Assembly (NCBI GenBank): GCA_046349415.1
Contig: JAXMCJ010000026.1
Coordinates: 10,589-74,588 of the forward strand
Reading direction: 5' to 3'
From: Benzoatithermus sp046349415
GTDB taxonomy: Bacteria > Pseudomonadota > Alphaproteobacteria > Geminicoccales > Geminicoccaceae
Length of the DNA stretch: 64,000 nt
How positions within the stretch are numbered: the first letter of the stretch is position 1; each line of letters begins with the position of its first letter. Made by a program: the position numbers and the translations under genes. The notes under the pieces were generated by a model. The model did not search any database. It was given only the letters and a program-made list of their open reading frames with translations, and had not been told where the DNA came from. Positions 26,987 through 35,759 of the stretch are shown here, piece by piece.

Positions 26987-27883
26987 ATGGCGTCGAGCGA
27001 CACGGTCGATGCGGAGCGGGCGAACCGTCGGCTGATCCGCGACTCGATGAGCGCCCCCTTGCTCTCGCGCGAACGCGAGCTCGATCTGGCGCGGCAGTGG
27101 CGCTGCCGCCAGGACGAGCGAGCGCTGCACGAGCTGATCCGCTGCTACCTGCGGCTCGTGGTCAGCACCGCCAGTCGCTTCAAGCACTACGGTCTGCCGC
27201 TGAGCGATCTGGTCCAAGAGGGCGTTGTCGGCCTGATGCAGGCGGCCGCCCGCTTCGAGCCGGAGCGTGACGTCCGGTTCTCGACCTATGCTTCGTGGTG
27301 GATACGCTCCGCCATGCAGGACTTCATTCTGCGCAACTGGTCGGTCGTGCGCACCGGGACCACCGCGGCGCAGAAATCGCTGTTCTTCAACCTGCGCCGG
27401 CTGCGCGCCAGGATCGACGACGGTCGCTGTGCCGGGCTCGACGATGCCGGCAAGGCGTATATCGCCCAGGAGCTGGCCGTCGATGTCCGCGAGGTCGAGG
27501 CGATGGAAATGCGCCTGATGGGCGGCGACCAGTCGCTCAACGCGACGATCTCGCCAGCGGGCGAGGATGCCTGGCAGGACTTTCTGGCGGACGAGCGGCC
27601 CGGCCCGGAGGAGATCGTGACCGGCGCCCACGATGGCCGGCAACGGTCACGCTGGCTCGCGCTGTCGCTCGCCGAGCTCACTGAGCGCGAGCGGACGATC
27701 ATCAACGAGCGCCGGCTGCGTGAGGACGGGCGCACGCTCGAGGAGCTCGGCGTCCGCCTGGGAATCAGCAAGGAGCGGGTGCGTCAGATCGAATCGCGCG
27801 CGTTGCAGAAGCTGAAGACGGCTCTCGTCCGCCGAGTAGGCGATCCGGTCGAGATCGACCTGTTCACCGCGGTCACTGCCTGA
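26987..27883 (+). CDS. rpoH: RNA polymerase heat-shock sigma factor RpoH
   Basis: A 298-residue sigma-70 family protein of the sigma-32 group. Region 2 has IRCYLRLVVSTASRF, LSDLVQEGVVGLMQAA and VRFSTYASWWIRSAMQDFIL. The RpoH box, AAQKSLFFNLRRLR (about residues 126-139), separates it from other sigma factors. Region 4 has ELGVRLGISKERVRQIESRA. Alphaproteobacteria often carry two or more rpoH paralogues; sequence alone does not say which this is. The ATG at 26987 follows GGAGGGG. Target chaperone genes dnaK-dnaJ are about 8 kb away. Confidence 0.94.
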   Translation: MASSDTVDAERANRRLIRDSMSAPLLSRERELDLARQWRCRQDERALHELIRCYLRLVVSTASRFKHYGLPLSDLVQEGVVGLMQAAARFEPERDVRFSTYASWWIRSAMQDFILRNWSVVRTGTTAAQKSLFFNLRRLRARIDDGRCAGLDDAGKAYIAQELAVDVREVEAMEMRLMGGDQSLNATISPAGEDAWQDFLADERPGPEEIVTGAHDGRQRSRWLALSLAELTERERTIINERRLREDGRTLEELGVRLGISKERVRQIESRALQKLKTALVRRVGDPVEIDLFTAVTA

Positions 27884-27924
27884 CCGCGCTGGACGACGAC
27901 CGGGGCGAGCGCCTACCAGGGCGC

Positions 27925-29106
27925 ATGGCGAGTAGCGAGCGGGTCGAGGTGGTGATTGCCGGCGGCGGCCACGCCGGCCTGTTGCTCGGCACGGCCTTGG
28001 TGGCCGCCGGCTTCGATGTCCGCATCGTGGAGCGGCAGAAGGCTCCCGCCGTTGCCGCTGCCCCCGCGGATGGCCGCAATCTCGCCCTGCTGGCTGGAAG
28101 TGCCGCGATTGCACGCCGACTCGGGGTGTGGCAGGCCCTCGCCGCCTGGGCCGAGCCCGTGCAGCGGGTCGTGGTCACGGACGTCGAGGGCGGGGGGCGG
28201 GTCCACTACGACAGCGCAGCGCACGGCGGCGGCCCCTTCGGCCACGGCTTCGAGCATGTCGTGCTGCGGCGTGCCTTGCTGGAGGCCTTCCTGAGCAGGG
28301 CTGGTGCCGATGGCTGGATCTGCGACGAGGTGGCGGAGCTGGATCGGGTCGGGAACGGCATTGCCGTACGTCTGGCTTCTGGCAGGCAGCTGACTGCGTC
28401 TCTGCTGGTGGGCGCCGATGGCCGCGCCTCGCGGGTCCGCGAGCTGGCGCGGATCGGCGTCGATCGCTGGTCTTACCCGCAGCGGGCGCTGACCATGGTG
28501 ATCCGGCACGACCGCCCGCATCTCGGCATGGTGCGCGAATGGCTGCGGGCCGGCGGGCCGCTGGCGACGCTGCCGCTGCGCGGCGACCGCAGCGGCATCA
28601 CGTGGACCGAGCGCGCGGGGGACGTCGACGAGCTCCGCACCCTATCCGAGGACGATCTGGTCGCGACGCTGACCAGGGCGACCGGAGGCGTGCTGGGTCG
28701 AGTGGCGATCGAGAGCGGGCCCTCTGTCTTTCCGCTGGGCGCCCAGCACGCCCGCGCTTACGTGGCGCCGCGCATCGCCCTGGTCGGCGACGCGGCGCAC
28801 GGCGTGCACCCGATCCACGCCCAGGGCTTCAACATGGGCGTGGCCGATGTCGGCGCACTGGTCGAGGCGCTGATTGGTGCGCGCCAACGGGGCCTCGCGC
28901 TCGGCTCGGGCGAGGCGCTGCTGCCCTACGCCCGGGCGCGCCGGGCCGACAATACGCAGCGGCTGTGGCTGACCGATGGGCTGGTCCGGCTGTTCGCCGC
29001 GGATCAGGCGCCCCTGCGCGCGGCCCGCAGCCTGGCCTTGGACGCGATCGAGCGACTGCCCCCGCTCAAGCGCTGGGCCGTGCGGCACGGCATGCAGACT
29101 GGATGA
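27925..29106 (+). CDS. FAD-dependent UbiH/UbiF/COQ6-family hydroxylase
   Basis: A 393-residue class A flavoprotein monooxygenase, probably adding a hydroxyl to the ubiquinone ring. The FAD dinucleotide motif is VVIAGGGHAGLLLGTALVAAG at residues 8-28 (GxGxxG with His in place of the usual Pro). ADGRNLALL replaces the usual DxRxxAL. LLVGADGRASRVRELA and LVGDAAHGVHPIHAQGFNMG (about residues 289-308) are the family DG and GD motifs. The exact ring position cannot be assigned. It lies 41 nt after rpoH and 51 nt before uvrC on the same strand. Confidence 0.88.
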   Translation: MASSERVEVVIAGGGHAGLLLGTALVAAGFDVRIVERQKAPAVAAAPADGRNLALLAGSAAIARRLGVWQALAAWAEPVQRVVVTDVEGGGRVHYDSAAHGGGPFGHGFEHVVLRRALLEAFLSRAGADGWICDEVAELDRVGNGIAVRLASGRQLTASLLVGADGRASRVRELARIGVDRWSYPQRALTMVIRHDRPHLGMVREWLRAGGPLATLPLRGDRSGITWTERAGDVDELRTLSEDDLVATLTRATGGVLGRVAIESGPSVFPLGAQHARAYVAPRIALVGDAAHGVHPIHAQGFNMGVADVGALVEALIGARQRGLALGSGEALLPYARARRADNTQRLWLTDGLVRLFAADQAPLRAARSLALDAIERLPPLKRWAVRHGMQTG

Positions 29107-29157
29107 GCCGCTTGCCCCGCTCTTGACCGGGGCCTGGCGGGTGCTCACTAACCGGCA

Positions 29158-31053
29158 ATGAGCGACGCTCTCACTTCGGATGCCGTGACCGTGGCGGCGG
29201 CGTCCGATCGGAATGCCGGGGCCGCCCTCATCCGCAGCCTCGTGTCGACCCTGCCGAACGAGCCCGGCGTCTACCGGATGCTCGATGAGCGGGGCGAGCT
29301 GCTCTACGTCGGCAAGGCCAAGTCGCTGCGCAGGCGGGTGCCCGCCTATGCCAAGTCGCAGGGCCTGACGGCGCGTCTGCAGCGCATGGTGGCGCTCACC
29401 CGGTCCATGGAGTTCGTCACCACCGCCAGCGAGGTGGAGGCGCTGCTCCTCGAGGCCAACCTGATCAAGCGGCTGCGGCCGACCTTCAACATCGTCCTGC
29501 GTGACGACAAGAGCTTTCCCTACATCTTCCTGCGCACCGACCACGAATTTCCGCAGCTCGGCAAGCATCGTGGCGCCAAACGTGCGGGCACCGAGTATTT
29601 CGGCCCGTTTGCGTCGGCCGGCGCGGTCAACGACACCTTGAATGCGCTGCTCAAGGCATTCCCGATGCGGAATTGTCGCGACAGCGTATTCAACACGCGG
29701 ACGCGACCCTGCCTGCAGTATCAGATCAAGCGCTGCTCGGCGCCTTGTGTCGGCCGCATCGGCGCCGACGCCTACGGGCGGATCGTCGGCGAGGTCCGCG
29801 AGTTCCTGTCGGGACGGTCGGACGAGGTTCAGACGCGGCTGCAGGCCGAGATGCTCGAGGCGAGCGTAGCACTTGATTTCGAGCGGGCGGCCGTCTTGCG
29901 CGACCGTCTCAAGGCGATGGCGCACATCCAGTCGCGACAGGGGATCAACACCGAGTCGGTCGCGGACGCCGACGTGATCGCCGGCCACATCGAGGGCGGC
30001 CAAGCCTGCGTCCAGGTCTTCTTCTATCGGTCGGGCCGAAACTACGGCAACCGCGCCTACTATCCGGCTCACGCCAAGGAGGCGTCGGTGGGCGAGCTGC
30101 TGGCAGCGTTCCTGGCCCAGTTCTACAGCGAGCGCGCGCCGCCGCGGCTCATCCTGATCGCCGAGCCGATCCCGGAGCAGGATCTGCTGGCGGAGGCGCT
30201 GACGGTGCGCGCGGACCGCAAGGTCGAGCTGATGGCCCCCAAGCGCGGCGGGCGGCGCCAGCTGGTCGAGATCGCCCTGGTCAACGCGCGGCAGGCCCTG
30301 GCGCGGCGGCTCGCGGACACCGCGAGCCAGGAGGCGCTGCTCGAGCGACTGGCGGACCGTTTCGATCTGCCCGAGGCCCCGGGCCGGATCGAGGTCTACG
30401 ACAACAGCCACATCCAGGGCAGCAACGCCATCGGCGCGTTCGTCGTGGCGGGGCCGGAGGGCTTCGACAAGCGTAGCTACCGGACCTTCAACATCAAGAG
30501 CGCCGAGCTTGCCGCCGGGGACGACTACGCCATGATGCGCGAGGTCCTGTGCCGCCGGTTCGCACGTCTGATCCGGGAAGACTCGGAACGGGCGGGCGGG
30601 GCATGGCCCGACCTCGTGATCGTCGATGGCGGGGCGGGTCAGCTGGCTGCGGCGCAGGCCGTCCTGGCGGAGCTGGGCGTGGTCGACGTGCCGTTGCTGG
30701 CGGTGGCGAAGGGCCCCGAGCGCGACGCGGGCCAGGAGCGGTTCTTCCTGCCGGGGCGGGAGCCGCTGGCGCTGGACCCGCGCGACCCGGTCCTCTATTT
30801 TGTCCAGAGGCTGCGCGACGAGGCACATCGGTTCGCGATCCAGACACATCGCGGGAAACGGACACGTGAGATCGGGCGATCCGTGCTCGACCAGGTTCCT
30901 GGGGTGGGGGTCAAGCGCAAGCGGGCCCTGCTCAATCACTTCGGCTCCCCCCGAGGCGTGGCGCAGGCCGGGCTGTTGGATCTGGAACGGGTGCCCGGCA
31001 TCGACCGGGCGGTGGCGAAGGCGATCCATGATTTCTTTCATGACGGCGGTTGA
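29158..31053 (+). CDS. uvrC: Excinuclease ABC subunit UvrC
   Basis: UvrC makes both incisions in nucleotide excision repair. The 631-residue product has the GIY-YIG nuclease domain (GVYRMLDERGELLYVGKAK, about residues 38-56), the UvrB-binding UVR motif (SVALDFERAAVLRDRLKAM, about 238-256), the RNase H-like nuclease (EVYDNSHIQGSNAIGAFVV with the first catalytic Asp, about 412-430; VIVDGGAGQL), and a C-terminal helix-hairpin-helix pair around VPGVGVKRKRALLNHFGS. All domains are present and of the usual length. pgsA starts 12 nt later, a common alphaproteobacterial arrangement. Confidence 0.97.
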   Translation: MSDALTSDAVTVAAASDRNAGAALIRSLVSTLPNEPGVYRMLDERGELLYVGKAKSLRRRVPAYAKSQGLTARLQRMVALTRSMEFVTTASEVEALLLEANLIKRLRPTFNIVLRDDKSFPYIFLRTDHEFPQLGKHRGAKRAGTEYFGPFASAGAVNDTLNALLKAFPMRNCRDSVFNTRTRPCLQYQIKRCSAPCVGRIGADAYGRIVGEVREFLSGRSDEVQTRLQAEMLEASVALDFERAAVLRDRLKAMAHIQSRQGINTESVADADVIAGHIEGGQACVQVFFYRSGRNYGNRAYYPAHAKEASVGELLAAFLAQFYSERAPPRLILIAEPIPEQDLLAEALTVRADRKVELMAPKRGGRRQLVEIALVNARQALARRLADTASQEALLERLADRFDLPEAPGRIEVYDNSHIQGSNAIGAFVVAGPEGFDKRSYRTFNIKSAELAAGDDYAMMREVLCRRFARLIREDSERAGGAWPDLVIVDGGAGQLAAAQAVLAELGVVDVPLLAVAKGPERDAGQERFFLPGREPLALDPRDPVLYFVQRLRDEAHRFAIQTHRGKRTREIGRSVLDQVPGVGVKRKRALLNHFGSPRGVAQAGLLDLERVPGIDRAVAKAIHDFFHDGG

Positions 31054-31065
31054 GCGGAACCGAGC

Positions 31066-31653
31066 ATGACGCCCAATCTGCTCACCGTCGGGCGGATCGC
31101 CTGCATCCCCGTGCTCGTCGGCATGTTCTACCTGGACGGCGAGTGGGCGCGGTGGACGGCGTGCCTGCTGTTCGTCCTCGCCGCCACGACCGACTATGTC
31201 GACGGCTATCTCGCCCGAAACTGGCAGCAGGAATCGCTGCTCGGCCGGTGGCTGGATCCTGTCGCCGACAAGTTGCTCGTCGGCGCGGCCGTGCTCATGC
31301 TGGTCGGTTCCGATCAGGCGCCGCTATTGCCCTCGCTGATCATCGTGCTGCGGGAGATCACGGTTTCCGGCCTGCGCGAGTACATGGCCGAGGTGAGTGT
31401 CGGATTGCCTGTCTCGCGGCTCGCGAAGTGGAAGACCGCGGTCCAGATGACCGCGATCGCCTTCCTGCTGCTCGGCGACGCCGGCCCGAGCTGGCTCCCC
31501 GTCAAGGCGATCGGCTGGTGGGGATTGTGGGTGGCGGCCCTGCTCACCCTGGTGACCGGTTGGGACTATCTGCAGGCCGGCCTGCGCCACATGCTGCACG
31601 AGCCGCCGGTGGCGCCGCAGGTGACGGGTCGGCGGGCCGGCGCTGGGAGCTGA
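31066..31653 (+). CDS. pgsA: CDP-diacylglycerol-glycerol-3-phosphate 3-phosphatidyltransferase PgsA
   Basis: PgsA makes phosphatidylglycerophosphate, the committed step to phosphatidylglycerol and cardiolipin. The 195-residue membrane protein begins MTPNLLTVGRIACIPVLV and has the complete CDP-alcohol phosphotransferase motif D-x2-D-G-x2-A-R-x8-G-x3-D-x3-D (from DYVDGYLAR to LDPVADK, about residues 44-70). Several transmembrane helices follow, including LWVAALLTLVTGWDYL. It is in the uvrC-pgsA-moaD-moaE series. Confidence 0.95.
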   Translation: MTPNLLTVGRIACIPVLVGMFYLDGEWARWTACLLFVLAATTDYVDGYLARNWQQESLLGRWLDPVADKLLVGAAVLMLVGSDQAPLLPSLIIVLREITVSGLREYMAEVSVGLPVSRLAKWKTAVQMTAIAFLLLGDAGPSWLPVKAIGWWGLWVAALLTLVTGWDYLQAGLRHMLHEPPVAPQVTGRRAGAGS

Positions 31654-31656
31654 GGC

Positions 31657-31908
31657 GTGCGGATACGCTACTTCGCTTGGCTCAGGCATCGCGTCGGCGT
31701 GGCCGAGGAGGAGGTTGAGCCTCCGGCGGGCGTGACCTCGCTGGCCGCGCTCAAGGAATGGCTGGCGGGCCGGCATGCGGGGTTCGCCGCGGCGTTGGCC
31801 CTGCCTGGCGTGGTTCGCTGTGCGGTGAATCAGGAGTACGTTCCCGAGGATGCCGAGCTGCGGCCCGACGACGAGGTGGCGTTCTTCCCCCCGGTCACGG
31901 GCGGATGA
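31657..31908 (+). CDS. moaD: Molybdopterin synthase small subunit MoaD
   Basis: An 83-residue ubiquitin-fold sulfur carrier ending in Gly-Gly (PPVTGG), the residue pair that is thiocarboxylated for sulfur transfer to precursor Z. The N-terminus MRIRYFAWLRHRVGVAEEEV and the AVNQEYVPEDAELRPDDEVA region match MoaD. Translation starts at a GTG at 31657, three bases after the pgsA stop. moaE begins 1 nt after its stop, so the two synthase subunits should be made together. Confidence 0.93.
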   Translation: MRIRYFAWLRHRVGVAEEEVEPPAGVTSLAALKEWLAGRHAGFAAALALPGVVRCAVNQEYVPEDAELRPDDEVAFFPPVTGG

Positions 31909-31909
31909 C

Positions 31910-32365
31910 GTGATCCGCGTCCAGGCGGAGCCGTTCGAGCCTTGGCACGAACTCGACGGGTTCGCACGAGGCAGGGGCGATGTCGGCGGCATCGCTACAT
32001 TTGTCGGTCTGGTCCGCGACGAGCATCATGGCGAGCGGGTCACCGCCATGACCCTCGAGCATTATCCGGGCATGACGGAGCGCCAGCTCGCCGCTCTGGA
32101 GACGGAGGCGCGCGAGCGCTGGGGGTTGCTCGACTGTCTGGTCGTTCACCGAGTCGGCCGGATGGCGCCCGGTGACGCGATCGTCCTGGTCGCCACCGCT
32201 GCGGCGCACAGGCAGGCCGCCCTGGATGCCTGCGCATTCCTGATCGACTGGCTCAAGACCACGGCCCCATTCTGGAAGCTCGAGGAGACGCCCGACGGCG
32301 AGCGCTGGGTCGAGGCGCGGGCGAGCGACACGGCCGCAGCGGCACGCTGGCACGGCGTGCGCTGA
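31910..32365 (+). CDS. moaE: Molybdopterin synthase catalytic subunit MoaE
   Basis: A 151-residue MoaE. Visible are GGIATFVGLVRDEHHGERV (substrate-pocket loop), LEHYPGMTERQL, HRVGRMAPGDAIVLVATAAAH, and the catalytic-lysine region FLIDWLKTTAPFWKLEE (two lysines at about 117 and 124). It uses a GTG start at 31910, one base after the moaD stop; an in-frame ATG at 31850 would lie inside moaD. Together with MoaD it converts cyclic pyranopterin monophosphate to molybdopterin. Confidence 0.94.
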   Translation: MIRVQAEPFEPWHELDGFARGRGDVGGIATFVGLVRDEHHGERVTAMTLEHYPGMTERQLAALETEARERWGLLDCLVVHRVGRMAPGDAIVLVATAAAHRQAALDACAFLIDWLKTTAPFWKLEETPDGERWVEARASDTAAAARWHGVR

Positions 32366-32374
32366 GCGTTCGCC

Positions 32375-33652
32375 TCAGGCTCCGGCTGTCCTGCCACGCA
32401 GCTCGTCGTAGAGCCAGGCCGCCGCGTCGGAGCCGAACATGATCTCGACGACGCGCAACTGCTCGAGCCGGCCGCGCCGCTGCCCCGATTCGAGGGGCGG
32501 CTGCTTCAGGGCCTCGTGGACGGCGGGCAGATAGCGCGCGACCATGGCATCCGGCGACGGCGCGAGCCCGAGCTTGGCGCCGGCGATCGACAGCCGCCGC
32601 GTATTGCGGGCGCAGTCCTCGAGGCGCTCGACGTCGTCGTCACTCAGGGACTCGCGGGTCAGGATCGCCAGCGGCCCGAGGATCTGTTGCTCGACGGCGC
32701 ACTCGATCCCGGAGCCGATGCCGGCCGCCGCTCGCTCGCGAAGGCCGGCGAGCGCCGCCCGGTCCTCGGGCGAGATCGTCCACTTGTGCTCCAGCGCGTC
32801 GAGATCCGCGACCACGCGCAGCATCTGCGCCGCGCTCGGCCGATGCGCCGCCTCGCCCGATCCCGTCAGCCGCGCGACGATCTCGCCCATGTCGGCGATC
32901 CGGCGCCGAACCGCTTCCGCGAGCATCGCCTCGCGCTGCCGCGCGTCGATGCCGAGATCGGCCTGGCGCAACAGCTCGAGCATCAAGACCGGCGAGGCCG
33001 AGCGGGCGAGAAGCACCTCCAGCACGCTCTGGGCCGCTGCGTTGCCGGCTGCGAGCGCCGTCCGCACGGAGCTGACCACCAGCTCCCCCTGCGCCCTCGC
33101 GAGTGCGGTGATGGGGCGGGACGGCAGCTGCCAGATCGCCGGCACGAGCGTCGGTGCGATCGCGAGCAGCGGCGCTACGGCAGCAAGCTGCGCACGGCGC
33201 ATCGGATCGAGCGCGTCGTTCGCTGCGACCCGCGCCACGACGGTGCCCGCGAGCGGCCAGATGACGGCGCCGATGCCGCGAACGCTCTCGGCATCGAGCA
33301 TCGTGCGGCCCGCCGCCTGCTGGCGCAGCTCCGCGAGTTGCGGTGCCGGAATGCCCGCCGTGATCTGCTCGACGAGCCCGCCGAGGCCGCTGCGCGGAAA
33401 GCAGCAGCGCCCTGCCCAGGCGTCCCCGGGGGCCACCAGCAGATCCTCGAATGGCAACACCAGGATGCGGCCCAGCGTCAGCGGCCGCGGCGGTCGCAAC
33501 AGGGCCAGGCGCGTGCGCACCGACGCAAGGAGGGTGTCGACCGTGCCGCGGCGGTCCAGCGAGTCGATCAGCCCGACCACCCGCAGCAGCTGCTCGTCGC
33601 TCGCCGAGGTCATGTCGCGATCCATCGCCGGCAGGTGCGTGGCGGCGCTCAT
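32375..33652 (-). CDS. Uncharacterised helical protein, second gene of a coupled pair
   Basis: Not recognised. It is a 425-residue, soluble, mostly helical protein rich in Ala, Leu and Arg, without signal peptide, membrane span or cysteine motif. Notable stretches are RPLTLGRILVLPFEDLLVAP (about residues 55-74), GRTMLDAESVRGIGAVIWPL (about 114-133) and a C-terminal VVEIMFGSDAAAWLYDELRG. The many paired helices suggest an alpha-solenoid or scaffold. It starts with ATGA overlapping the stop of the preceding gene (33649-33652), so the two are translationally coupled and probably work together. The convergent moaE gene ends 9 nt away. Confidence 0.7.
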   Translation of the reverse strand: MSAATHLPAMDRDMTSASDEQLLRVVGLIDSLDRRGTVDTLLASVRTRLALLRPPRPLTLGRILVLPFEDLLVAPGDAWAGRCCFPRSGLGGLVEQITAGIPAPQLAELRQQAAGRTMLDAESVRGIGAVIWPLAGTVVARVAANDALDPMRRAQLAAVAPLLAIAPTLVPAIWQLPSRPITALARAQGELVVSSVRTALAAGNAAAQSVLEVLLARSASPVLMLELLRQADLGIDARQREAMLAEAVRRRIADMGEIVARLTGSGEAAHRPSAAQMLRVVADLDALEHKWTISPEDRAALAGLRERAAAGIGSGIECAVEQQILGPLAILTRESLSDDDVERLEDCARNTRRLSIAGAKLGLAPSPDAMVARYLPAVHEALKQPPLESGQRRGRLEQLRVVEIMFGSDAAAWLYDELRGRTAGA

Positions 33653-34800
33653 GCCGTCGCCGCCCGCAGCAGCTCGGAACGGGCGCGGCTGTCCAGCAGC
33701 GTGGCGCCGGTTCGCCAGTCCTCGTGCAGCCGGACACGTCGTCCCCGGTCGAATCTGACATCCGTCGCCCCGCGCGTGGCGGTCACGTCGCGGTCGGTGG
33801 GGTCGAGGAGCGGGAGTGCCGAGCGGATCTGCTCCAGTGTCTCGCGCTGCACGGCGCGTTCGTCACGCACGGCCACCTCCCACAGGCCGCATATCTGCGC
33901 CCACCCGTCGAGCAGCCATTCCGGCCGGGTGAGTGTACCGCGCATCGCTTCCCCGGATCGGACATGCCAGCCGCGGAGCAGCAGACTTGCAGCGGCCAAC
34001 AGCTCGCGAGCGGCCGTCTGCGCCGTCGTCGCCTCGGTGAGCGTCCGATCGGCCACGTTGCACAGCATTGCCGCGTTCGTGGCCGCAGCTGCCGTCTCGC
34101 CGACAGACCATTGTCGCAACGACTGGCTGAACGTCCCCAGCCGACCCAGCATCGCTTCGTTCGCCGAGGGGCTTTCGGCGGTGCCGACCGGTGTGGCCAC
34201 CTCGGCGATCTCCTCGATCGCATGGAAAACGCCGTCGACCGAGAGGCCGAGCGAGGGCGCCACGGCGCCGAGGCGGGCCTTGATGGCTGAGCGCAGCTCC
34301 CGATTGTCGCCGGTGAACTGGCGCCAGTCGACGCCTTCCAGGCCCGCGTCCTGCAGCAGCCGCGTGACCAGGTGAAGCTGTATCAGGAGCCCCACCGCGG
34401 CATCGGCGGACTCGGCCGCATCGGCTTCACGGGCGGCCCGGCGCCCGGCCGCACCCTCGCTGGCGATGGCCCGTGCCGCCTTCCGGATCTCCGACGGCGT
34501 CGGTGCAGGCAGCTCCAGAAGGCGCTCGAGCAGCAGTCGGTCGTGCAGGGTGAGGCTAGTCAGCTCGGGAGCCGCACCGAGATCGAACACATAGAGCCCG
34601 CGGCCCCCAGAGGGGTTCGGCAACAGCATTTCTGGCTGTCCACGACGGCCGGGACGGATTCGCCCGCTGCTGAACATGGGCGTGGTGAACGGGACGGCCA
34701 CGCCCCATTCGAGGAACGTCTTGGGCAGGTATCCGGGCGGCCGGACGGCATTGGCTGACAACGAGCGGTCTCCGCTCGGCGGCGGTTCGTCTGTCTTCAA
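33649..34800 (-). CDS. Uncharacterised protein, first gene of a coupled pair
   Basis: Not recognised. A 383-residue soluble protein. The N-terminal 100 residues look like a separate small domain (GYLPKTFLEWGVAVPFTTPM, then LLPNPSGGRGLYVFDLGAA and LTLHDRLLLERLLEL). The rest is helical and Ala-rich with several Trp residues (WRQF, RQWSVGE, LLRGWHV, WLLDGWAQICGLWEVAVR). There is no known catalytic motif, signal or membrane span. It is followed without a gap by a second unknown gene (4-nt overlap). A leftward terminator hairpin at 34814-34833 separates the pair from the upstream isomerase-like gene, so the pair is its own transcription unit. Confidence 0.7.
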   Translation of the reverse strand: MKTDEPPPSGDRSLSANAVRPPGYLPKTFLEWGVAVPFTTPMFSSGRIRPGRRGQPEMLLPNPSGGRGLYVFDLGAAPELTSLTLHDRLLLERLLELPAPTPSEIRKAARAIASEGAAGRRAAREADAAESADAAVGLLIQLHLVTRLLQDAGLEGVDWRQFTGDNRELRSAIKARLGAVAPSLGLSVDGVFHAIEEIAEVATPVGTAESPSANEAMLGRLGTFSQSLRQWSVGETAAAATNAAMLCNVADRTLTEATTAQTAARELLAAASLLLRGWHVRSGEAMRGTLTRPEWLLDGWAQICGLWEVAVRDERAVQRETLEQIRSALPLLDPTDRDVTATRGATDVRFDRGRRVRLHEDWRTGATLLDSRARSELLRAATA

Positions 34801-34813
34801 TGCCAGCTAGAGG

Positions 34814-34833
34814 TTAAACAAGCCCGAACGGGC
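34814..34833 (-). terminator. Rho-independent terminator after the TIM-barrel gene
   Basis: On the minus strand, GCCCG-TT-CGGGC followed by TTGTTT lies 4 bases after the stop at 34838. The GC stem plus T-rich tail is a recognisable terminator and isolates the next leftward gene pair. Confidence 0.6.
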
Positions 34834-34837
34834 CGGC

Positions 34838-35749
34838 TCATGCCGCGGCGTTCATCCGCTCCATGAGATCGAATGCGAACCGGGCACAGGCTTCCAATTC
34901 GCCCCAGTGCCGTTCCGGCAGCTCCACCGTGAACACGCTGCCCGGCTCAACCGGCAATCCGGGCAAGAGATCCGCGAACGGGATGTCGCCCCAGCCGAAT
35001 GGCAGGTGCAGGTCGCCGACGCCGAAGGCGAGCCGCTCGGAATCGGTGTAGAATCCCGACAGGCTGCCGGGCGGGCGCCCGAACGAATCGTGCAGATGGA
35101 AATGGCCGGTGACCGGCGCGAACGCCCGCACGGCATCGGCCAGCCGCGTGTTGCGGAAGCTGCTCATCAGGTAGCTGTGGCTGACGTCGAGGGTGCCCGT
35201 GACGTGCGGATGACCCACTGCCCGGATCTCCGCGGCGAGGCGCTCGGGTTCGGCCGTGTATTCGTGCTCGTTCTCGACGAACAGGGTCTCGACGGCGATC
35301 CGCAGGCCGAAGCGGGCGGCATGGTCGCCCATCTGGCGCCACGCATCGCGCTCGACAGCGTGCAGCCGCTCGATCTCCGCGGGCGGGACGGGTGTCGTCA
35401 GCATGCCCGGATGCTGCACCAGGACCGTGGCGCCCACGCCGGCGGCGAGCTCGATGGTCGCCCGGCACACCGCACGGTGCAGGTCGAGATTGGCCTCGTC
35501 CATGAAGTTGACGGCGAGGACGCCGTGGGCCGTATAGCACAGCCGCCGCCGGGCGCAGATCGCCTCCAGCCGACGTCGGGGCCCTGGCAGGATCCGCCCG
35601 TTCGCGAGCAGGTCGGCCGCGAACAGCGCCAACTCGGCATGGGTGGCGCCGACATCCTCGATGCGGCCGAGCGCGCGGTCCAATCCGGACAGATCGGGAT
35701 GCTCGCCGATGGTCGCGAACCCCACGCCGGCGATCGGTCGCTCAGCCAT
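34838..35749 (-). CDS. Sugar phosphate isomerase/epimerase-like TIM-barrel protein
   Basis: A 303-residue protein of the xylose isomerase-like AP-endonuclease-2 superfamily. Metal-site candidates include His in YTAHGVLAVNF, Glu in RIAVETLFVENEHEY, Asp and His in GTLDVSHSYLM, His in GHFHLHDSFG, and a final Glu in TVELPERHW. These fit the His/Glu/Asp ligand set of the family. The substrate is unknown; relatives include hydroxypyruvate isomerase and inosose dehydratase. The ATG at 35749 has AGGGGA upstream. It lies 10 nt after the ccmI stop, so it may be read from the ccm transcript. Confidence 0.82.
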   Translation of the reverse strand: MAERPIAGVGFATIGEHPDLSGLDRALGRIEDVGATHAELALFAADLLANGRILPGPRRRLEAICARRRLCYTAHGVLAVNFMDEANLDLHRAVCRATIELAAGVGATVLVQHPGMLTTPVPPAEIERLHAVERDAWRQMGDHAARFGLRIAVETLFVENEHEYTAEPERLAAEIRAVGHPHVTGTLDVSHSYLMSSFRNTRLADAVRAFAPVTGHFHLHDSFGRPPGSLSGFYTDSERLAFGVGDLHLPFGWGDIPFADLLPGLPVEPGSVFTVELPERHWGELEACARFAFDLMERMNAAA

Positions 35750-35759
35750 TGTTGTCCCC

